Of a DNA stretch of 33,098 bases, positions 1-8,836 are shown piece by piece. The DNA lies in the NCBI GenBank assembly GCA_000285855.2, contig HE978651.1:1957591-1990688 (forward strand), written 5' to 3'. The number at the start of each line of letters is the position of its first letter. Within the stretch, counting starts at the first letter, position 1. The stretch comes from Ruminococcus sp. JC304 (lineage in GTDB: Bacteria; Bacillota; Clostridia; Lachnospirales; Lachnospiraceae). The translations under genes were made by a program, and so were the position numbers. The notes under the pieces are model-generated. The model made no database searches, was not told the origin of the DNA, and saw only the letters and a list, made by a program, of their open reading frames with translations.

Positions 1-67
1 AATATATAAATCTCTATTACAACTCGACAGTCATTATAAAAATACTAAACCGTTAGCTTCTAACTTA

Positions 68-1231
68 CTATTTTACAACCCGCACTCTGGAAACACCTTC
101 AATTACTTTCAGCTCATCCAGTGCTTCTTTGGAAGCTGCGCTTTCCAGATCAATGAGAGTATATGCGTATTCGCCTTTACTCTTGTTTGTCATATCTGCG
201 ATGTTCAGGCCTTCTGCACCAAGGATCTTGGTGAACTGACTGATCATGTTCGGGATATTTTTGTGGCAGATGGCAATACGTCCTACTGCTACGCAGGTTC
301 CCATATCACAGTTGGGGAAGTTTACAGAGTTCTTGATGTTTCCGTTCTCAAGGAAATCTCTTACTTCTTTCACTGCCATTACCGCACAGTTTTCTTCGGA
401 TTCCTCTGTGGAAGCTCCAAGATGTGGAGTTACCAGGATTCCCTTATGTCCTGCTACGGTATGGTTTGCAAAGTCTGTCACATATTTCTTCACTTTTCCG
501 CTGTCCAATGCTTCAATCAGAGCATCCTCATCAACCAGAAGATCCCGGGCAAAGTTCAGAAGTACTACGCCATCTTTCATCTTGTCTAATGCTTCTTTGT
601 TGATCATCTCTTTTGTGCTGTCAAGAAGAGGTACATGGATGGTGATGTAATCACACTGGGAATAAATCTCATCCAGGCTCTTAATATGTTTGATGGTACG
701 GGAAAGATTCCATGCAGCATCAATGGAAATGTACGGGTCATATCCGTATACTTCCATTCCAAGTGCAGATGCAGCATTTGCCACCATTGCTCCGATTGCA
801 CCAAGACCGATGATACCCAGCTTCTTGCCCATGATCTCGCATCCTGCGAACTGCTTTTTTTGTTTCTCAGCAAGTTTATCGATGTCTTCCTGGTCTTTCT
901 CTTTGGCAACCCATTCGATACCGCCTACGATATCACGGGAAGCAAGGAGCATACCTGCAAGTACAAGCTCCTTCACACCGTTTGCATTGGCACCCGGTGT
1001 ATTGAATACTACCACACCTTTCTCTGCACAGTCCTTTACAGGAATATTATTGACACCTGCACCTGCACGTGCGATTACCTTTACGCTCTCAGGAAGCTCC
1101 ATGTCATGCATTTTTGCACTTCTTACAAGGACTGCATCACACTCCTGCAGATTTTCACTTTTCTTATATTCTTCATTAAATAATCCCAGACCTTTTTCTG
1201 CAATGGGATTCAGACAATGATACTGAAACAT
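68..1231 (-). CDS. serA: D-3-phosphoglycerate dehydrogenase (short form with ACT domain)
   Basis: Oxidises 3-phosphoglycerate to 3-phosphohydroxypyruvate, the first step of serine synthesis, in the cytosol. The 387 residues show the substrate-binding entry (RAGAGVNN near 55-62), a Rossmann NAD site (GLGAIG, 142-147), the catalytic Arg in NFARD (about 229), the catalytic His in TPHLGAS (270), and a C-terminal ACT domain from about 315, which in this family usually senses serine. The start overlaps the serC stop by one base (TAATG), and GGAGG lies inside the serC end, so translation is probably coupled. Odd point: the position three residues after the conserved Phe of the DVF.xEP region, where the catalytic Glu is expected, is His257 in TDFANH. 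It is last in the leuB-ilvD-ilvB-serC-serA operon; only 67 bases follow in the window and I see no terminator there. Product assignment is secure. Confidence 0.96.
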   Translation of the reverse strand: MFQYHCLNPIAEKGLGLFNEEYKKSENLQECDAVLVRSAKMHDMELPESVKVIARAGAGVNNIPVKDCAEKGVVVFNTPGANANGVKELVLAGMLLASRDIVGGIEWVAKEKDQEDIDKLAEKQKKQFAGCEIMGKKLGIIGLGAIGAMVANAASALGMEVYGYDPYISIDAAWNLSRTIKHIKSLDEIYSQCDYITIHVPLLDSTKEMINKEALDKMKDGVVLLNFARDLLVDEDALIEALDSGKVKKYVTDFANHTVAGHKGILVTPHLGASTEESEENCAVMAVKEVRDFLENGNIKNSVNFPNCDMGTCVAVGRIAICHKNIPNMISQFTKILGAEGLNIADMTNKSKGEYAYTLIDLESAASKEALDELKVIEGVSRVRVVK

Positions 1232-2313
1232 TATGCGTTTTCCTCCTCAAACTTCTTCATGAAAGCAACCAGTGCTTCCACACCTTCTTTTGGCATAGCG
1301 TTGTAGATACTTGCACGCATACCGCCCACTGTACGGTGTCCCTTTAAGTTTACAAGTCCTGCCTCTTTTGCTTCTTTTACAAATTTGGCATCCATGTCCT
1401 TGTCACCTGTTACGAAGGGTACATTCATGAGAGAACGGTCTTCCGGTACAACAGTTCCTTTGAAAAGCTTGCTCTGATCAAGGAAATCATAGAGGATTTT
1501 CGCTTTTTCAATATTACGTCTCTGCATTTCTTCCAGGCCGCCCATTTTCTTCAGCCATTTGAAGACTTTACCACATACATAGATGCAGTAGCAGTTTGGA
1601 GTATTGTAAAGAGAACCTGCGTCTGCCTGTGTTTTGAATTTCAGCATAGTAGGTGTTCCTTCCAGAACATCATCTGTGATCAGATCTTCGCGGATAATGG
1701 AGATTACCATACCTGCAGGTCCGATATTCTTCTGTACACCGCCATAGATGATTCCATATTTGGATACATCAACAGGCTCAGATAAGAAGCAGGAGGAAAC
1801 ATCTGCTACCAGAGTTTTTCCTTTTGTGTTAGGAAGCTTCTTGAATTTTGTTCCGTAAATCGTGTTGTTTTCACAAATGTATACATAGTCTGCATCCGGG
1901 CTGATCGGAAGGTCGCTGCAGTCAGGAATATAGGAGAACGTCTTATCCTCGGAAGAAGCAATCTTGTTTGCTTTTCCATATTTCTGTGCTTCCTGGTATG
2001 CTTTCTTTGCCCACTGTCCTGTTACAATGTAATCAGCTACCTTGTTCTTCATAAGGTTCATAGGGATTGCTGCGAACTGCTGGGAAGCTCCGCCCTGAAG
2101 GAATAATACCTTATAGTTATCCGGAATCTTCATCAGATCACGGAGATCCTGCTCTGCCTCGTCGATGATCTTCTGGAAGTCAGAGCTTCTGTGGCTCATT
2201 TCCATTACAGACATACCGGAGCCCTGATAGTCCATCATCTCCTCTGCTACTTCTTTCAGTACCTCTTCCGGCAATACAGCCGGTCCTGCGGAAAAATTAT
2301 ACACTCTGCTCAT
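1231..2313 (-). CDS. serC: Phosphoserine aminotransferase
   Basis: Transfers the amino group of glutamate to 3-phosphohydroxypyruvate to give phosphoserine, the second step of serine synthesis; PLP enzyme of class V. The start reads MSRVYNFSAGPAVLP, a signature of SerC. PLP contacts are visible as ADVSS (Asp171) and the Schiff-base lysine in GGVQKN (Lys195). At 360 residues it has the usual family length. The first 17 bases overlap the end of ilvB, and its GAGGAGGA ribosome-binding site lies inside ilvB; its stop overlaps the serA start. Overlaps on both sides mean ilvB, serC and serA are translated from one message. No phosphoserine phosphatase (serB) is present in the window. Confidence 0.97.
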   Translation of the reverse strand: MSRVYNFSAGPAVLPEEVLKEVAEEMMDYQGSGMSVMEMSHRSSDFQKIIDEAEQDLRDLMKIPDNYKVLFLQGGASQQFAAIPMNLMKNKVADYIVTGQWAKKAYQEAQKYGKANKIASSEDKTFSYIPDCSDLPISPDADYVYICENNTIYGTKFKKLPNTKGKTLVADVSSCFLSEPVDVSKYGIIYGGVQKNIGPAGMVISIIREDLITDDVLEGTPTMLKFKTQADAGSLYNTPNCYCIYVCGKVFKWLKKMGGLEEMQRRNIEKAKILYDFLDQSKLFKGTVVPEDRSLMNVPFVTGDKDMDAKFVKEAKEAGLVNLKGHRTVGGMRASIYNAMPKEGVEALVAFMKKFEEENA

Positions 2314-3988
2314 TGTTTTTCATGTCCTCCTCGTCAAAAATGTCATCAATGCTTGCGCCTGCCGGTACCATGGGGAATACGCTGAGATCCTGATCGATCA
2401 TACAGTCAAGTACGATAGGTCCCGGACATGCCAGAGCCTCTTTTAATGCAGGCTCTACCTCTTCCATCTTTGTGATACGGATTGCTTTTGCTCCCATGGC
2501 TTCTGCCAGCTTCACAAAATCTACTGCATCATTTAAAATTGTATGGGAATATCTGTGGTCATAGAACAAGGTCTGCCACTGACGTACCATTCCCAGTACA
2601 TGATTGTTCAATACGATTTCTATTAAAGGTCTGCCACAGCGGACTGCTGTTGCAATCTCATTCATATTCATACGGAAACAGCCGTCACCTGCAATGTTTA
2701 CCACTGTCTTGTCCGGTCTTCCCATTTTGGCACCGATGGCTGCACCAAGTCCATATCCCATAGTTCCCAGGCCACCGGAAGAAAGGAAGGTTCTTGGCTC
2801 TTTGTATTTGAAATACTGAGCTGCCCACATCTGGTTCTGTCCAACCTCTGTTGTGATGATGGCATCTCCTTTTGTCAGTTCGTACAGCTTTTCAATAATG
2901 TATGGGCCTGTAAGCTGGGAGTGATCATATCTTAATGGATATTTTTCCTTCAATTCACTGATTTTTCCGGTCCATTCAGAATGCTTCATCTGCGGAAGCT
3001 TCTCCAGGATCCGTTTCAGTACTTCCTTCTCATCCCCGATAACGCTGGCATCCACAACAATATTTTTGTTGATCTCTGCAGCATCTACATCAATCTGAAG
3101 AATCTTTGCCTGTTTTGCAAAGGTCTTTGTATTTCCGGTGACACGGTCACTGAATCTGGCTCCAAGCACGATCAACAGGTCACATTTGGAAACTCCCAGG
3201 TTGGAAGCTTTAGTTCCATGCATTCCCAGCATACCTGTATACAGAGGATCTTCTCCTGAAAATCCACCTTTTCCCATAAGGCTGTCACACACCGGCGCAT
3301 CAATTCTGTGTGCCAGCTCTGTCAATTCCGGGGAAGCATTGGAAATGATGGTGCCACCGCCGGTAAAGATAAATGGTTTCTTTGACTCACTGATCAACCG
3401 GACAGCAGTGTCAATATCTTCTGACTTAATTGTATCTACCTTCGGCAGAACAGCCGCCGGACGCCGGGAGGTATACTCATATTTTGCACCTGTCACATCC
3501 TTTGTCACATCCACCAGCACAGGACCGGGGCGGCCACTCTGTGCAATATAGAATGCTCTGCGTACGGTATCTGCCAGAGTCGTAATATCCTTTACGATAA
3601 TACTGTGTTTTGTAATAGGCATTACGATGCCGGTAATATCCACCTCCTGGAAAGAATCCTTTCCAAGAAGGGGTGTTCCTACGTTACATGTGATGGCTAC
3701 CATTGGTACGGAATCCATGTATGCAGTTGCGATTCCTGTTACCAGATTGGTAGCTCCGGGACCGGAGGTTGCGAGACATACGCCGACTTTGCCGGTTGCT
3801 CTTGCGTATCCGTCTGCTGCATGGGAAGCTCCCTGTTCATGGGAGGTCAGCACATGTGTGATCTGGTCTTTATATTCATAGAGGGCGTCATATACATTCA
3901 GGATGGCACCGCCCGGATATCCGAATACAGTGTCAACGCCCTGTTCTTTTAAACATTCAACGATGATTTCAGCGCCTGTAAGCTGCAT
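2297..3988 (-). CDS. ilvB: Acetolactate synthase, large (catalytic) subunit
   Basis: TPP- and FAD-dependent condensation of pyruvate (or pyruvate plus 2-oxobutyrate) to acetohydroxyacids, the first common step of valine, leucine and isoleucine synthesis. The 563 residues show the N-terminal TPP domain with the catalytic Glu (Glu51 in SHEQGA), a central FAD-type domain, and the C-terminal TPP/Mg motif GDGCFRMN...NN near 430-460. The biosynthetic rather than catabolic role (AlsS) is inferred from its place between ilvD and serC. The regulatory subunit gene ilvN is not adjacent. The last residues form an acidic tail (DDIFDEED) whose codons also carry the serC ribosome-binding site. GGAGG sits about 10 bases before the ATG; a hairpin separates it from ilvD. 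Confidence 0.95.
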   Translation of the reverse strand: MQLTGAEIIVECLKEQGVDTVFGYPGGAILNVYDALYEYKDQITHVLTSHEQGASHAADGYARATGKVGVCLATSGPGATNLVTGIATAYMDSVPMVAITCNVGTPLLGKDSFQEVDITGIVMPITKHSIIVKDITTLADTVRRAFYIAQSGRPGPVLVDVTKDVTGAKYEYTSRRPAAVLPKVDTIKSEDIDTAVRLISESKKPFIFTGGGTIISNASPELTELAHRIDAPVCDSLMGKGGFSGEDPLYTGMLGMHGTKASNLGVSKCDLLIVLGARFSDRVTGNTKTFAKQAKILQIDVDAAEINKNIVVDASVIGDEKEVLKRILEKLPQMKHSEWTGKISELKEKYPLRYDHSQLTGPYIIEKLYELTKGDAIITTEVGQNQMWAAQYFKYKEPRTFLSSGGLGTMGYGLGAAIGAKMGRPDKTVVNIAGDGCFRMNMNEIATAVRCGRPLIEIVLNNHVLGMVRQWQTLFYDHRYSHTILNDAVDFVKLAEAMGAKAIRITKMEEVEPALKEALACPGPIVLDCMIDQDLSVFPMVPAGASIDDIFDEEDMKNNEQSV

Positions 3989-4013
3989 CTTTACGTATCC
4001 TCCTAACTTTTCA

Positions 4014-4047
4014 GGCAGGAATCACAGGTTATACTGCAATTCCCGCC
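4014..4047 (-). other. Intercistronic hairpin between ilvD and ilvB
   Basis: On the transcribed strand GGCGGGAAT (4047-4039) pairs with ATTCCTGCC (4022-4014), nine pairs with one G-U, around a 16-base loop. There is no T-run after it, so it is not a simple terminator. It lies just upstream of the ilvB ribosome-binding site and could mark an mRNA processing or stability element; that role is inference. Confidence 0.45.
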
Positions 4048-4063
4048 GGGTACTTGTTCATCT

Positions 4064-5737
4064 TTATTTTGCTTTTGGTACCTCAAGGATTGCTCCTCTG
4101 TTTCCGGAGGTTACCATTGCAGCATATCTTGCAAGATATCCTGTTGTTACCTTTGGTTCACGAGGCTGCCATTTTGCTTTTCTTGCCTGCATTTCTTCAT
4201 CAGAAACCTTGATCTCCAGTTTCAATTCCGGAATATTGATACTGATCATATCCCCTTCTTCAACAAGTGCAATCGGTCCGCCGACTGCTGCTTCCGGTGA
4301 TACGTGTCCGATGGATGCTCCTCTGGATGCACCACTGAAACGTCCGTCTGTGATCAGGGCTACAGAAGATCCCAGTCCCATACCTGCGATGGCAGATGTA
4401 GGATTCAGCATTTCTCTCATACCAGGACCGCCTTTCGGTCCTTCGTAACGGATAACTACTACGTCACCCTCTACGATCTTGCCGCCTTTGATAGCTGCGA
4501 TTGCGTCTTCTTCACAATCAAAGACTCTTGCAGGTCCTTCATGGACCATCATCTCTTCTACAACTGCAGAACGTTTTACAACACCGCCGTCCGGTGCAAG
4601 GTTACCCTTGAGAACTGCAAGTCCGCCTGTCTGGCTGTATGGATTGTCGATGGGTCTGATAACTTCAGGATTTAAATTTACACAGTCTTTGATGTTTTCG
4701 CCTACTGTCTTGCCTGTGACTGTCATGCACTCAGTATGAAGGAGTCCCTTCTTATTCAGTTCGTTCATAACTGCGTATACACCGCCTGCTTCGTTCAGGT
4801 CTTCCATGTATGTAGGACCTGCAGGTGCAAGGTGGCAGAGATTCGGAGTCTTTGCGCTGATCTCGTTTGCAAAACTGATATCAAAGTCCATTCCGATTTC
4901 ATGAGCAATAGCCGGAAGGTGAAGCATACTGTTTGTGGAGCATCCAAGTGCCATGTCTACTGTCAGGGCATTGAGGATTGCTTCTTTTGTCATGATATCT
5001 CTTGGACGGATGTTCTTTCTGTACATTTCCATAACCTGCATACCTGCATGTTTTGCAAGACGGATACGTTCAGAATATACAGCAGGGATGGTTCCGTTTC
5101 CTTTCAGACCCATACCAAGAACCTCTGTGAGACAGTTCATGGAGTTTGCTGTATACATACCGGAACAGGATCCGCAGGTAGGACATGTTTTCATTTCGCA
5201 TTCTGTCAGGCCGTCCTCATCAAGCTTGCCTGCTGCATAAGCACCTACTGCCTCGAACATACTGGAAAGGCTTGTCTTGTGTCCGTTCAGATGTCCGGCA
5301 AGCATCGGACCGCCGCTTACAAATACAGTAGGAACATTCAGTCTGGCTGCTGCCATCAGAAGTCCGGGTACGTTCTTGTCACAGTTTGGAATCATTACCA
5401 GTGCATCAAACTGATGTGCCATTGCCATGGCTTCTGTGGAATCTGCGATCAGGTCTCTGGTGACCAGAGAATATTTCATTCCAACATGTCCCATTGCAAT
5501 ACCGTCACATACTGCAATTGCCGGGAACATAACAGGTGTACCCCCTGCCATTGCCACACCAAGCTTAACTGCCTGTGTGATCTTGTCAAGGTTCATATGG
5601 CCTGGTACGATTTCATTGTAAGAACTTACGATGCCTACCAGAGGTCTCTCCATTTCTTCTTTTGTCATTCCAAGAGCATTAAACAGGGAACGGTGAGGTG
5701 CCTGCTGTGTGCCTGTTTTTACTGCATCACTTCTCAT
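4064..5737 (-). CDS. ilvD: Dihydroxy-acid dehydratase
   Basis: Iron-sulfur dehydratase that converts 2,3-dihydroxy-isovalerate or -methylvalerate to the 2-oxo acids, the third step of branched-chain amino acid synthesis. The 557 residues match the family length. Cluster-binding cysteines are visible in AVCDGI (Cys77), PNCDKN (Cys119) and GSCSGMY (Cys191, within CPTCGSC). The C-terminal part carries the conserved [12 protein letters not shown] and DGRFSG segments. It sits 37 bases after leuB and 75 bases before ilvB, all in one direction, so it is the second gene of the operon. A purine-rich GAGGAAA precedes the ATG. Identity is secure. Confidence 0.97.
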   Translation of the reverse strand: MRSDAVKTGTQQAPHRSLFNALGMTKEEMERPLVGIVSSYNEIVPGHMNLDKITQAVKLGVAMAGGTPVMFPAIAVCDGIAMGHVGMKYSLVTRDLIADSTEAMAMAHQFDALVMIPNCDKNVPGLLMAAARLNVPTVFVSGGPMLAGHLNGHKTSLSSMFEAVGAYAAGKLDEDGLTECEMKTCPTCGSCSGMYTANSMNCLTEVLGMGLKGNGTIPAVYSERIRLAKHAGMQVMEMYRKNIRPRDIMTKEAILNALTVDMALGCSTNSMLHLPAIAHEIGMDFDISFANEISAKTPNLCHLAPAGPTYMEDLNEAGGVYAVMNELNKKGLLHTECMTVTGKTVGENIKDCVNLNPEVIRPIDNPYSQTGGLAVLKGNLAPDGGVVKRSAVVEEMMVHEGPARVFDCEEDAIAAIKGGKIVEGDVVVIRYEGPKGGPGMREMLNPTSAIAGMGLGSSVALITDGRFSGASRGASIGHVSPEAAVGGPIALVEEGDMISINIPELKLEIKVSDEEMQARKAKWQPREPKVTTGYLARYAAMVTSGNRGAILEVPKAK

Positions 5738-5774
5738 TATCTATTTCCTCTTTTCTTAATTGTTTATCATTTAC

Positions 5775-6857
5775 TTACAGAGCTGCTGCGATCAGATTGC
5801 CCATCTCTTTTGTTCCTACAAGTTTGCATCCCTCTGACATAATATCACCTGTGCGGTATCCCTCTGTCAGGACTTTCTGTACTGCTGCTTCCACTGCATC
5901 TGCTTCTTTGTCCATATCAAGGGAGAAACGAAGCATCATTGCTGCAGAAAGAATAGTTGCAATGGGGTTTGCCTTATCCTGTCCTGCAATGTCAGGAGCA
6001 GAACCATGGCTTGGCTCATAAAGACCGAATTTTGTCTCATTTAAGCTTGCAGAAGAAAGCATTCCGATGGAGCCTGTTACCATACTTGCCTCATCTGAAA
6101 GAATATCTCCAAACATATTCTCTGTCAGAATAACATCAAACTGTTTCGGATCACGTACAAGCTGCATTGCACAGTTGTCAACCAGCATATGCTCTAAGGT
6201 AACATCCGGATAATCTTTGGCAACTTCCTCTACCACTTTTCTCCAGAGTCTGGAAGAATCCAGAACATTTGCCTTATCTACACTTGTCACTTTATTTCTT
6301 CTCTTACGTGCAATCTCAAATGCTTTGATTGCAATACGGCGGATTTCGTTTTCGTTATAGGAAAGTGTATCAATTGCTTTCTTCACGCCATTCTCTTCAA
6401 TTGTCTGACGTTCTCCGAAATACAGGCCGCCTGTAAGCTCACGTACAATAATCATGTCAAATCCGTCTCCGATGATCTCATCGCGGAGAGGGCATGCTTT
6501 TCTCAACTCATTGTAAAGGTAAGCCGGTCTTAAGTTTGCAAAAAGATTTAATGCCTTACGGATTGCAAGAAGTCCTGCTTCCGGGCGCTTGGACGGCTCA
6601 AGTTTATACCATGGAGAAGTTTTTGCATCTCCGCCAATAGAGCCCATCAGTACGGCGTCTGATGATTTTGCAGTGGCAATTGCCTCATCAGTAAGGGGTA
6701 CGCCGTGTACATCGATGGATGCACCGCCTAACAGAACTTCTGAATAGGAAAAGCTGTGTCCATATTTCTCGCATACCTTGTCCAGTACTTTCTTTGCTTC
6801 TCTTACGATTTCCGGTCCGATTCCGTCGCCGGGGATCAATGCAATCTTATAATCCAT
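5775..6857 (-). CDS. leuB: 3-isopropylmalate dehydrogenase
   Basis: NAD-dependent oxidative decarboxylation of 3-isopropylmalate in leucine synthesis. The protein opens with [18 protein letters not shown], the family N-terminus, and later shows the Asp-rich metal/substrate segment ([18 protein letters not shown]) and the nucleotide-site [11 protein letters not shown] chose the ATG at 6857 (360 residues) because GGAGGAA lies 7 bases ahead; a longer frame to 6911 adds 18 residues that would begin inside the -10 region of the promoter. First gene of the leuB-ilvD-ilvB-serC-serA operon. leuA, leuC and leuD are not in the window. Confidence 0.95.
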   Translation of the reverse strand: MDYKIALIPGDGIGPEIVREAKKVLDKVCEKYGHSFSYSEVLLGGASIDVHGVPLTDEAIATAKSSDAVLMGSIGGDAKTSPWYKLEPSKRPEAGLLAIRKALNLFANLRPAYLYNELRKACPLRDEIIGDGFDMIIVRELTGGLYFGERQTIEENGVKKAIDTLSYNENEIRRIAIKAFEIARKRRNKVTSVDKANVLDSSRLWRKVVEEVAKDYPDVTLEHMLVDNCAMQLVRDPKQFDVILTENMFGDILSDEASMVTGSIGMLSSASLNETKFGLYEPSHGSAPDIAGQDKANPIATILSAAMMLRFSLDMDKEADAVEAAVQKVLTEGYRTGDIMSEGCKLVGTKEMGNLIAAAL

Positions 6858-6893
6858 AATAATTTCCTCCAAAAATACTCTAATTGCGTAATT

Positions 6894-6928
6894 GTTATTA
6901 TAATAACGCACTTTCCGACAGATTTCAA
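6894..6928 (-). promoter_or_regulatory. Sigma-A promoter of the leuB operon with an overlapping palindrome
   Basis: Reading the minus strand, TTGAAA (6928-6923) and TATTAT (6905-6900) are 17 bases apart, with an alternative TATAAT at 6902-6897. The -10 is embedded in a perfect 14-base palindrome GTTATTATAATAAC (6894-6907), which could be an operator. The leader to the leuB ATG is only about 35 bases, so there is no room for a T-box or leader peptide. Promoter well supported; operator role inferred. Confidence 0.7.
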
Positions 6929-6980
6929 CCTATTAAAGTGAAAAAATATAAAAGTGTTTTTTTCCGGACATTTTATTATA

Positions 6981-7027
6981 AAAAAAGCAGAACCACAGTC
7001 TTCACTAACTATAGGTTCCGCTTTTTT
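6981..7027 (-). terminator. Rho-independent terminator after yajC
   Basis: AAAAGCAGAACC (6983-6994) and GGTTCCGCTTTT (7014-7025) form a 12-pair stem with one mismatch, and the minus-strand copy ends in a run of seven T. It lies 12 bases past the yajC stop and just upstream of the leuB promoter, insulating the two. Confidence 0.8.
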
Positions 7028-7039
7028 ATATCTCTTTCA

Positions 7040-7339
7040 TTATTCGGCAGCGCTTCCGGCTTTCTCAACTTCAGCGATTGCCTGTTTTCTCATTGGAATA
7101 CGGCAGTTTTTGTTGTTACCGAATTCTACGATCACGTCTTCTTCTGTCATGTCAATGACCACGCCATAAAAGCCGCTGGTAGTAACAATGCTGTCACCAA
7201 CCTCCATGTCATTTAACATTGCCTGCAGTCTTTTCTGCTCTTTTTTCTGAGGGCGAAGCATTAAGAAATACATAATTCCGAACAGTACTACCATCCAGAC
7301 AATAGCGCCAACCATACCCATTCCGCTTGATGCGTTCAT
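7040..7339 (-). CDS. yajC: Preprotein translocase accessory subunit YajC
   Basis: Small inner-membrane protein that associates with SecDF and the SecYEG translocon. The 99 residues have one N-terminal membrane segment (about residues 9-27, MVGAIVWMVVLFGIMYFLM) followed at once by the family signature LRPQKKEQKRLQAMLNDMEVGDSIVTTSGFYG. A GGAGG lies about 8 bases before the ATG. tgt lies upstream in the same direction, the usual tgt-yajC order of bacteria, but a separate promoter and a 175-base leader lie between them. secD and secF are not in the window. Identity secure. Confidence 0.95.
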   Translation of the reverse strand: MNASSGMGMVGAIVWMVVLFGIMYFLMLRPQKKEQKRLQAMLNDMEVGDSIVTTSGFYGVVIDMTEEDVIVEFGNNKNCRIPMRKQAIAEVEKAGSAAE

Positions 7340-7396
7340 TTTGATTCCTCCTGTAACTTTTCCTGTTATTCTGCATATTTGCAGTCCATCATGTAT

Positions 7397-7489
7397 TCAC
7401 AGACCGTCCTGACGGCTGCTCATACTGAAGAGCTGCTTTGCGATCCACTTATAATCTCCGTTACCTTCTGTATGAAATCTTGTTTTCAT
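7397..7489 (-). CDS. Possible 30-residue ORF in the yajC leader
   Basis: An ATG at 7489 opens a 30-codon frame that begins MKTRFHTEGNGDYKWI and ends with TGA at 7397. It lies wholly inside the predicted yajC leader transcript, 57 bases before the yajC start. The composition looks protein-like (aromatics, K/R, GD, no low complexity) but no good ribosome-binding site precedes the ATG. I do not recognise it. It could be a regulatory leader peptide, a small unannotated protein, or chance; I favour chance or leader function at low confidence. Confidence 0.25.
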   Translation of the reverse strand: MKTRFHTEGNGDYKWIAKQLFSMSSRQDGL

Positions 7490-7520
7490 GCATAACAATC
7501 TGATTAAAGCGTCACTACAC

Positions 7521-7549
7521 ATCATACACAAAAAACTGCTTTACTTCAA
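7521..7549 (-). promoter_or_regulatory. Sigma-A promoter of yajC
   Basis: Minus strand TTGAAG (7549-7544), 17-base spacer, TATGAT (7526-7521). It gives a leader of roughly 175 bases before yajC. Besides the small ORF at 7397-7489, the leader holds a 5-pair hairpin CTGCA/TGCAG at 7371-7384; I see no known riboswitch fold. Confidence 0.6.
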
Positions 7550-7587
7550 GAGTTTTTGGCATATTTAATAATAATTTTATATACAAA

Positions 7588-8739
7588 TTATCTTTTCGAG
7601 TTTATTTTGCCCTCTTCAAAGCCTTCCAGCCGCATTTTCTTATATGCTGCGAAGTTTCCTGCATCAAGAGCATCTCGTATCTCTTCCATCATATGATTGT
7701 AGAAATACAGATTGTGAAGTACACAGAGACGCATTCCCAGCATTTCCTTTGCTTTCAGAAGGTGGCGGATATAGGCTCTGCTGTAATGCTGGCATGCAGG
7801 GCACTGGCATCCCTCTTCGATAGGGCGTGTGTCCAGTTCATATTTTGCATTGAACAGATTCATTTTTCCATGATTGGTATATACATGTCCATGACGGCCG
7901 TTACGGCTTGGATATACGCAGTCAAAGAAATCAATTCCTCTCTCAACACCTTCCAGAATATTTGCCGGTGTTCCCACACCCATCAGGTAAGTAGGTTTAT
8001 TCTGAGGAAGATAGGGGACTACCGCATCCAGGATCCTGTACATCTCTTCATGGGTTTCTCCAACTGCCAGACCGCCGACCGCATAGCCATCCAAATCCAT
8101 TTCAGAGATCGCTTTGGCATGCTCAATACGGATATCTTCATAAACAGCACCCTGGTTGATTCCAAACAGAAGCTGTTCTTTGTTAATGGTATCCGGCAGA
8201 CTGTTCAGTCTTGCCATCTCTGCCTTGCAGCGGGCAAGCCATCGTGTGGTTCTGTCTACGGATTTCTGCACATAATCCCTGTCAGCCACACTGCTGGGGC
8301 ATTCATCAAATGCCATGGCAATAGTGGAGGCAAGATTGGACTGGATCTGCATACTCTCTTCCGGCCCCATAAAGATCTTATGTCCATCAATATGGGAATT
8401 AAAATAAACTCCCTCTTCTTTGATCTTTCTCAGCTTTGCAAGGGAAAACACCTGGAATCCGCCTGAGTCTGTAAGGATCGGTTTGTCCCATACCATAAAT
8501 TTATGAAGACCACCTAACTGCTTTACTATTTTATCACCCGGACGAACATGAAGATGATAAGTATTTGATAATTCTACCTGTGTTCCGATCTGCTGTAAAT
8601 CCATGGTGGATACAGCGCCTTTAATCGCACCGATCGTTCCCACATTCATAAAAACAGGAGTCTGGATCGTACCATGCACTGTATGAAACTCTGCACGTTT
8701 GGCACGCCCCTCTGTTTTCAGAAGTTTATATTCTGCCAT
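7588..8739 (-). CDS. tgt: tRNA-guanine transglycosylase (queuine tRNA-ribosyltransferase)
   Basis: Exchanges the wobble guanine of GUN-anticodon tRNAs for the queuosine precursor preQ1. The 383 residues contain the catalytic region DSGGFQVFSLAKLRKI, the second catalytic Asp region FDCVYPSRNGRHGH, and the zinc site CQCPACQHYSRAYIRHL with its distal His. I place the start at the ATG at 8739 (MAEYKLLKTEGRAKRAEF), which has AAGAGGAGAAG 5-10 bases ahead. A longer frame to 8835 would span the consensus promoter at 8774-8802, so its extra 32 residues are not coding. Divergent from the activase gene at 8968. Confidence 0.96.
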   Translation of the reverse strand: MAEYKLLKTEGRAKRAEFHTVHGTIQTPVFMNVGTIGAIKGAVSTMDLQQIGTQVELSNTYHLHVRPGDKIVKQLGGLHKFMVWDKPILTDSGGFQVFSLAKLRKIKEEGVYFNSHIDGHKIFMGPEESMQIQSNLASTIAMAFDECPSSVADRDYVQKSVDRTTRWLARCKAEMARLNSLPDTINKEQLLFGINQGAVYEDIRIEHAKAISEMDLDGYAVGGLAVGETHEEMYRILDAVVPYLPQNKPTYLMGVGTPANILEGVERGIDFFDCVYPSRNGRHGHVYTNHGKMNLFNAKYELDTRPIEEGCQCPACQHYSRAYIRHLLKAKEMLGMRLCVLHNLYFYNHMMEEIRDALDAGNFAAYKKMRLEGFEEGKINSKR

Positions 8740-8773
8740 TTTTCTTCTCCTCTTGATAAAAATCACTTTTTTC

Positions 8774-8802
8774 ATTATATCTTGAAATAGCTGAATTTTC
8801 AA
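8774..8802 (-). promoter_or_regulatory. Sigma-A promoter of tgt
   Basis: Minus strand TTGAAA (8802-8797), 17-base spacer, TATAAT (8779-8774), a near-consensus promoter about 35 bases upstream of the chosen tgt start. It decides against the longer reading frame. Confidence 0.75.
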
Positions 8803-8836
8803 CTGCAAATCACTCAAACCTTGGTAAACTTTCATC

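Noticed and set aside
4736-5842. A 368-codon plus-strand frame opposite ilvD and leuB
   Set aside because: It is antisense to two secure genes, unusually Cys/His-rich as a shadow of their codon use, and has no recognisable domain.
6858-6911. N-terminal extension of leuB by 18 residues
   Set aside because: It would start within the promoter, and a strong ribosome-binding site serves the downstream ATG.
6858-6980. T-box or leucine leader peptide ahead of leuB
   Set aside because: The promoter leaves a leader of about 35 bases, too short for either.
7340-7520. A known riboswitch (for example preQ1) in the yajC leader next to tgt
   Set aside because: I find no conserved preQ1 or other riboswitch core; only a short hairpin and a small ORF.
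8740-8835. N-terminal extension of tgt by 32 residues
   Set aside because: It contains a consensus promoter and has no similarity to Tgt N-termini.
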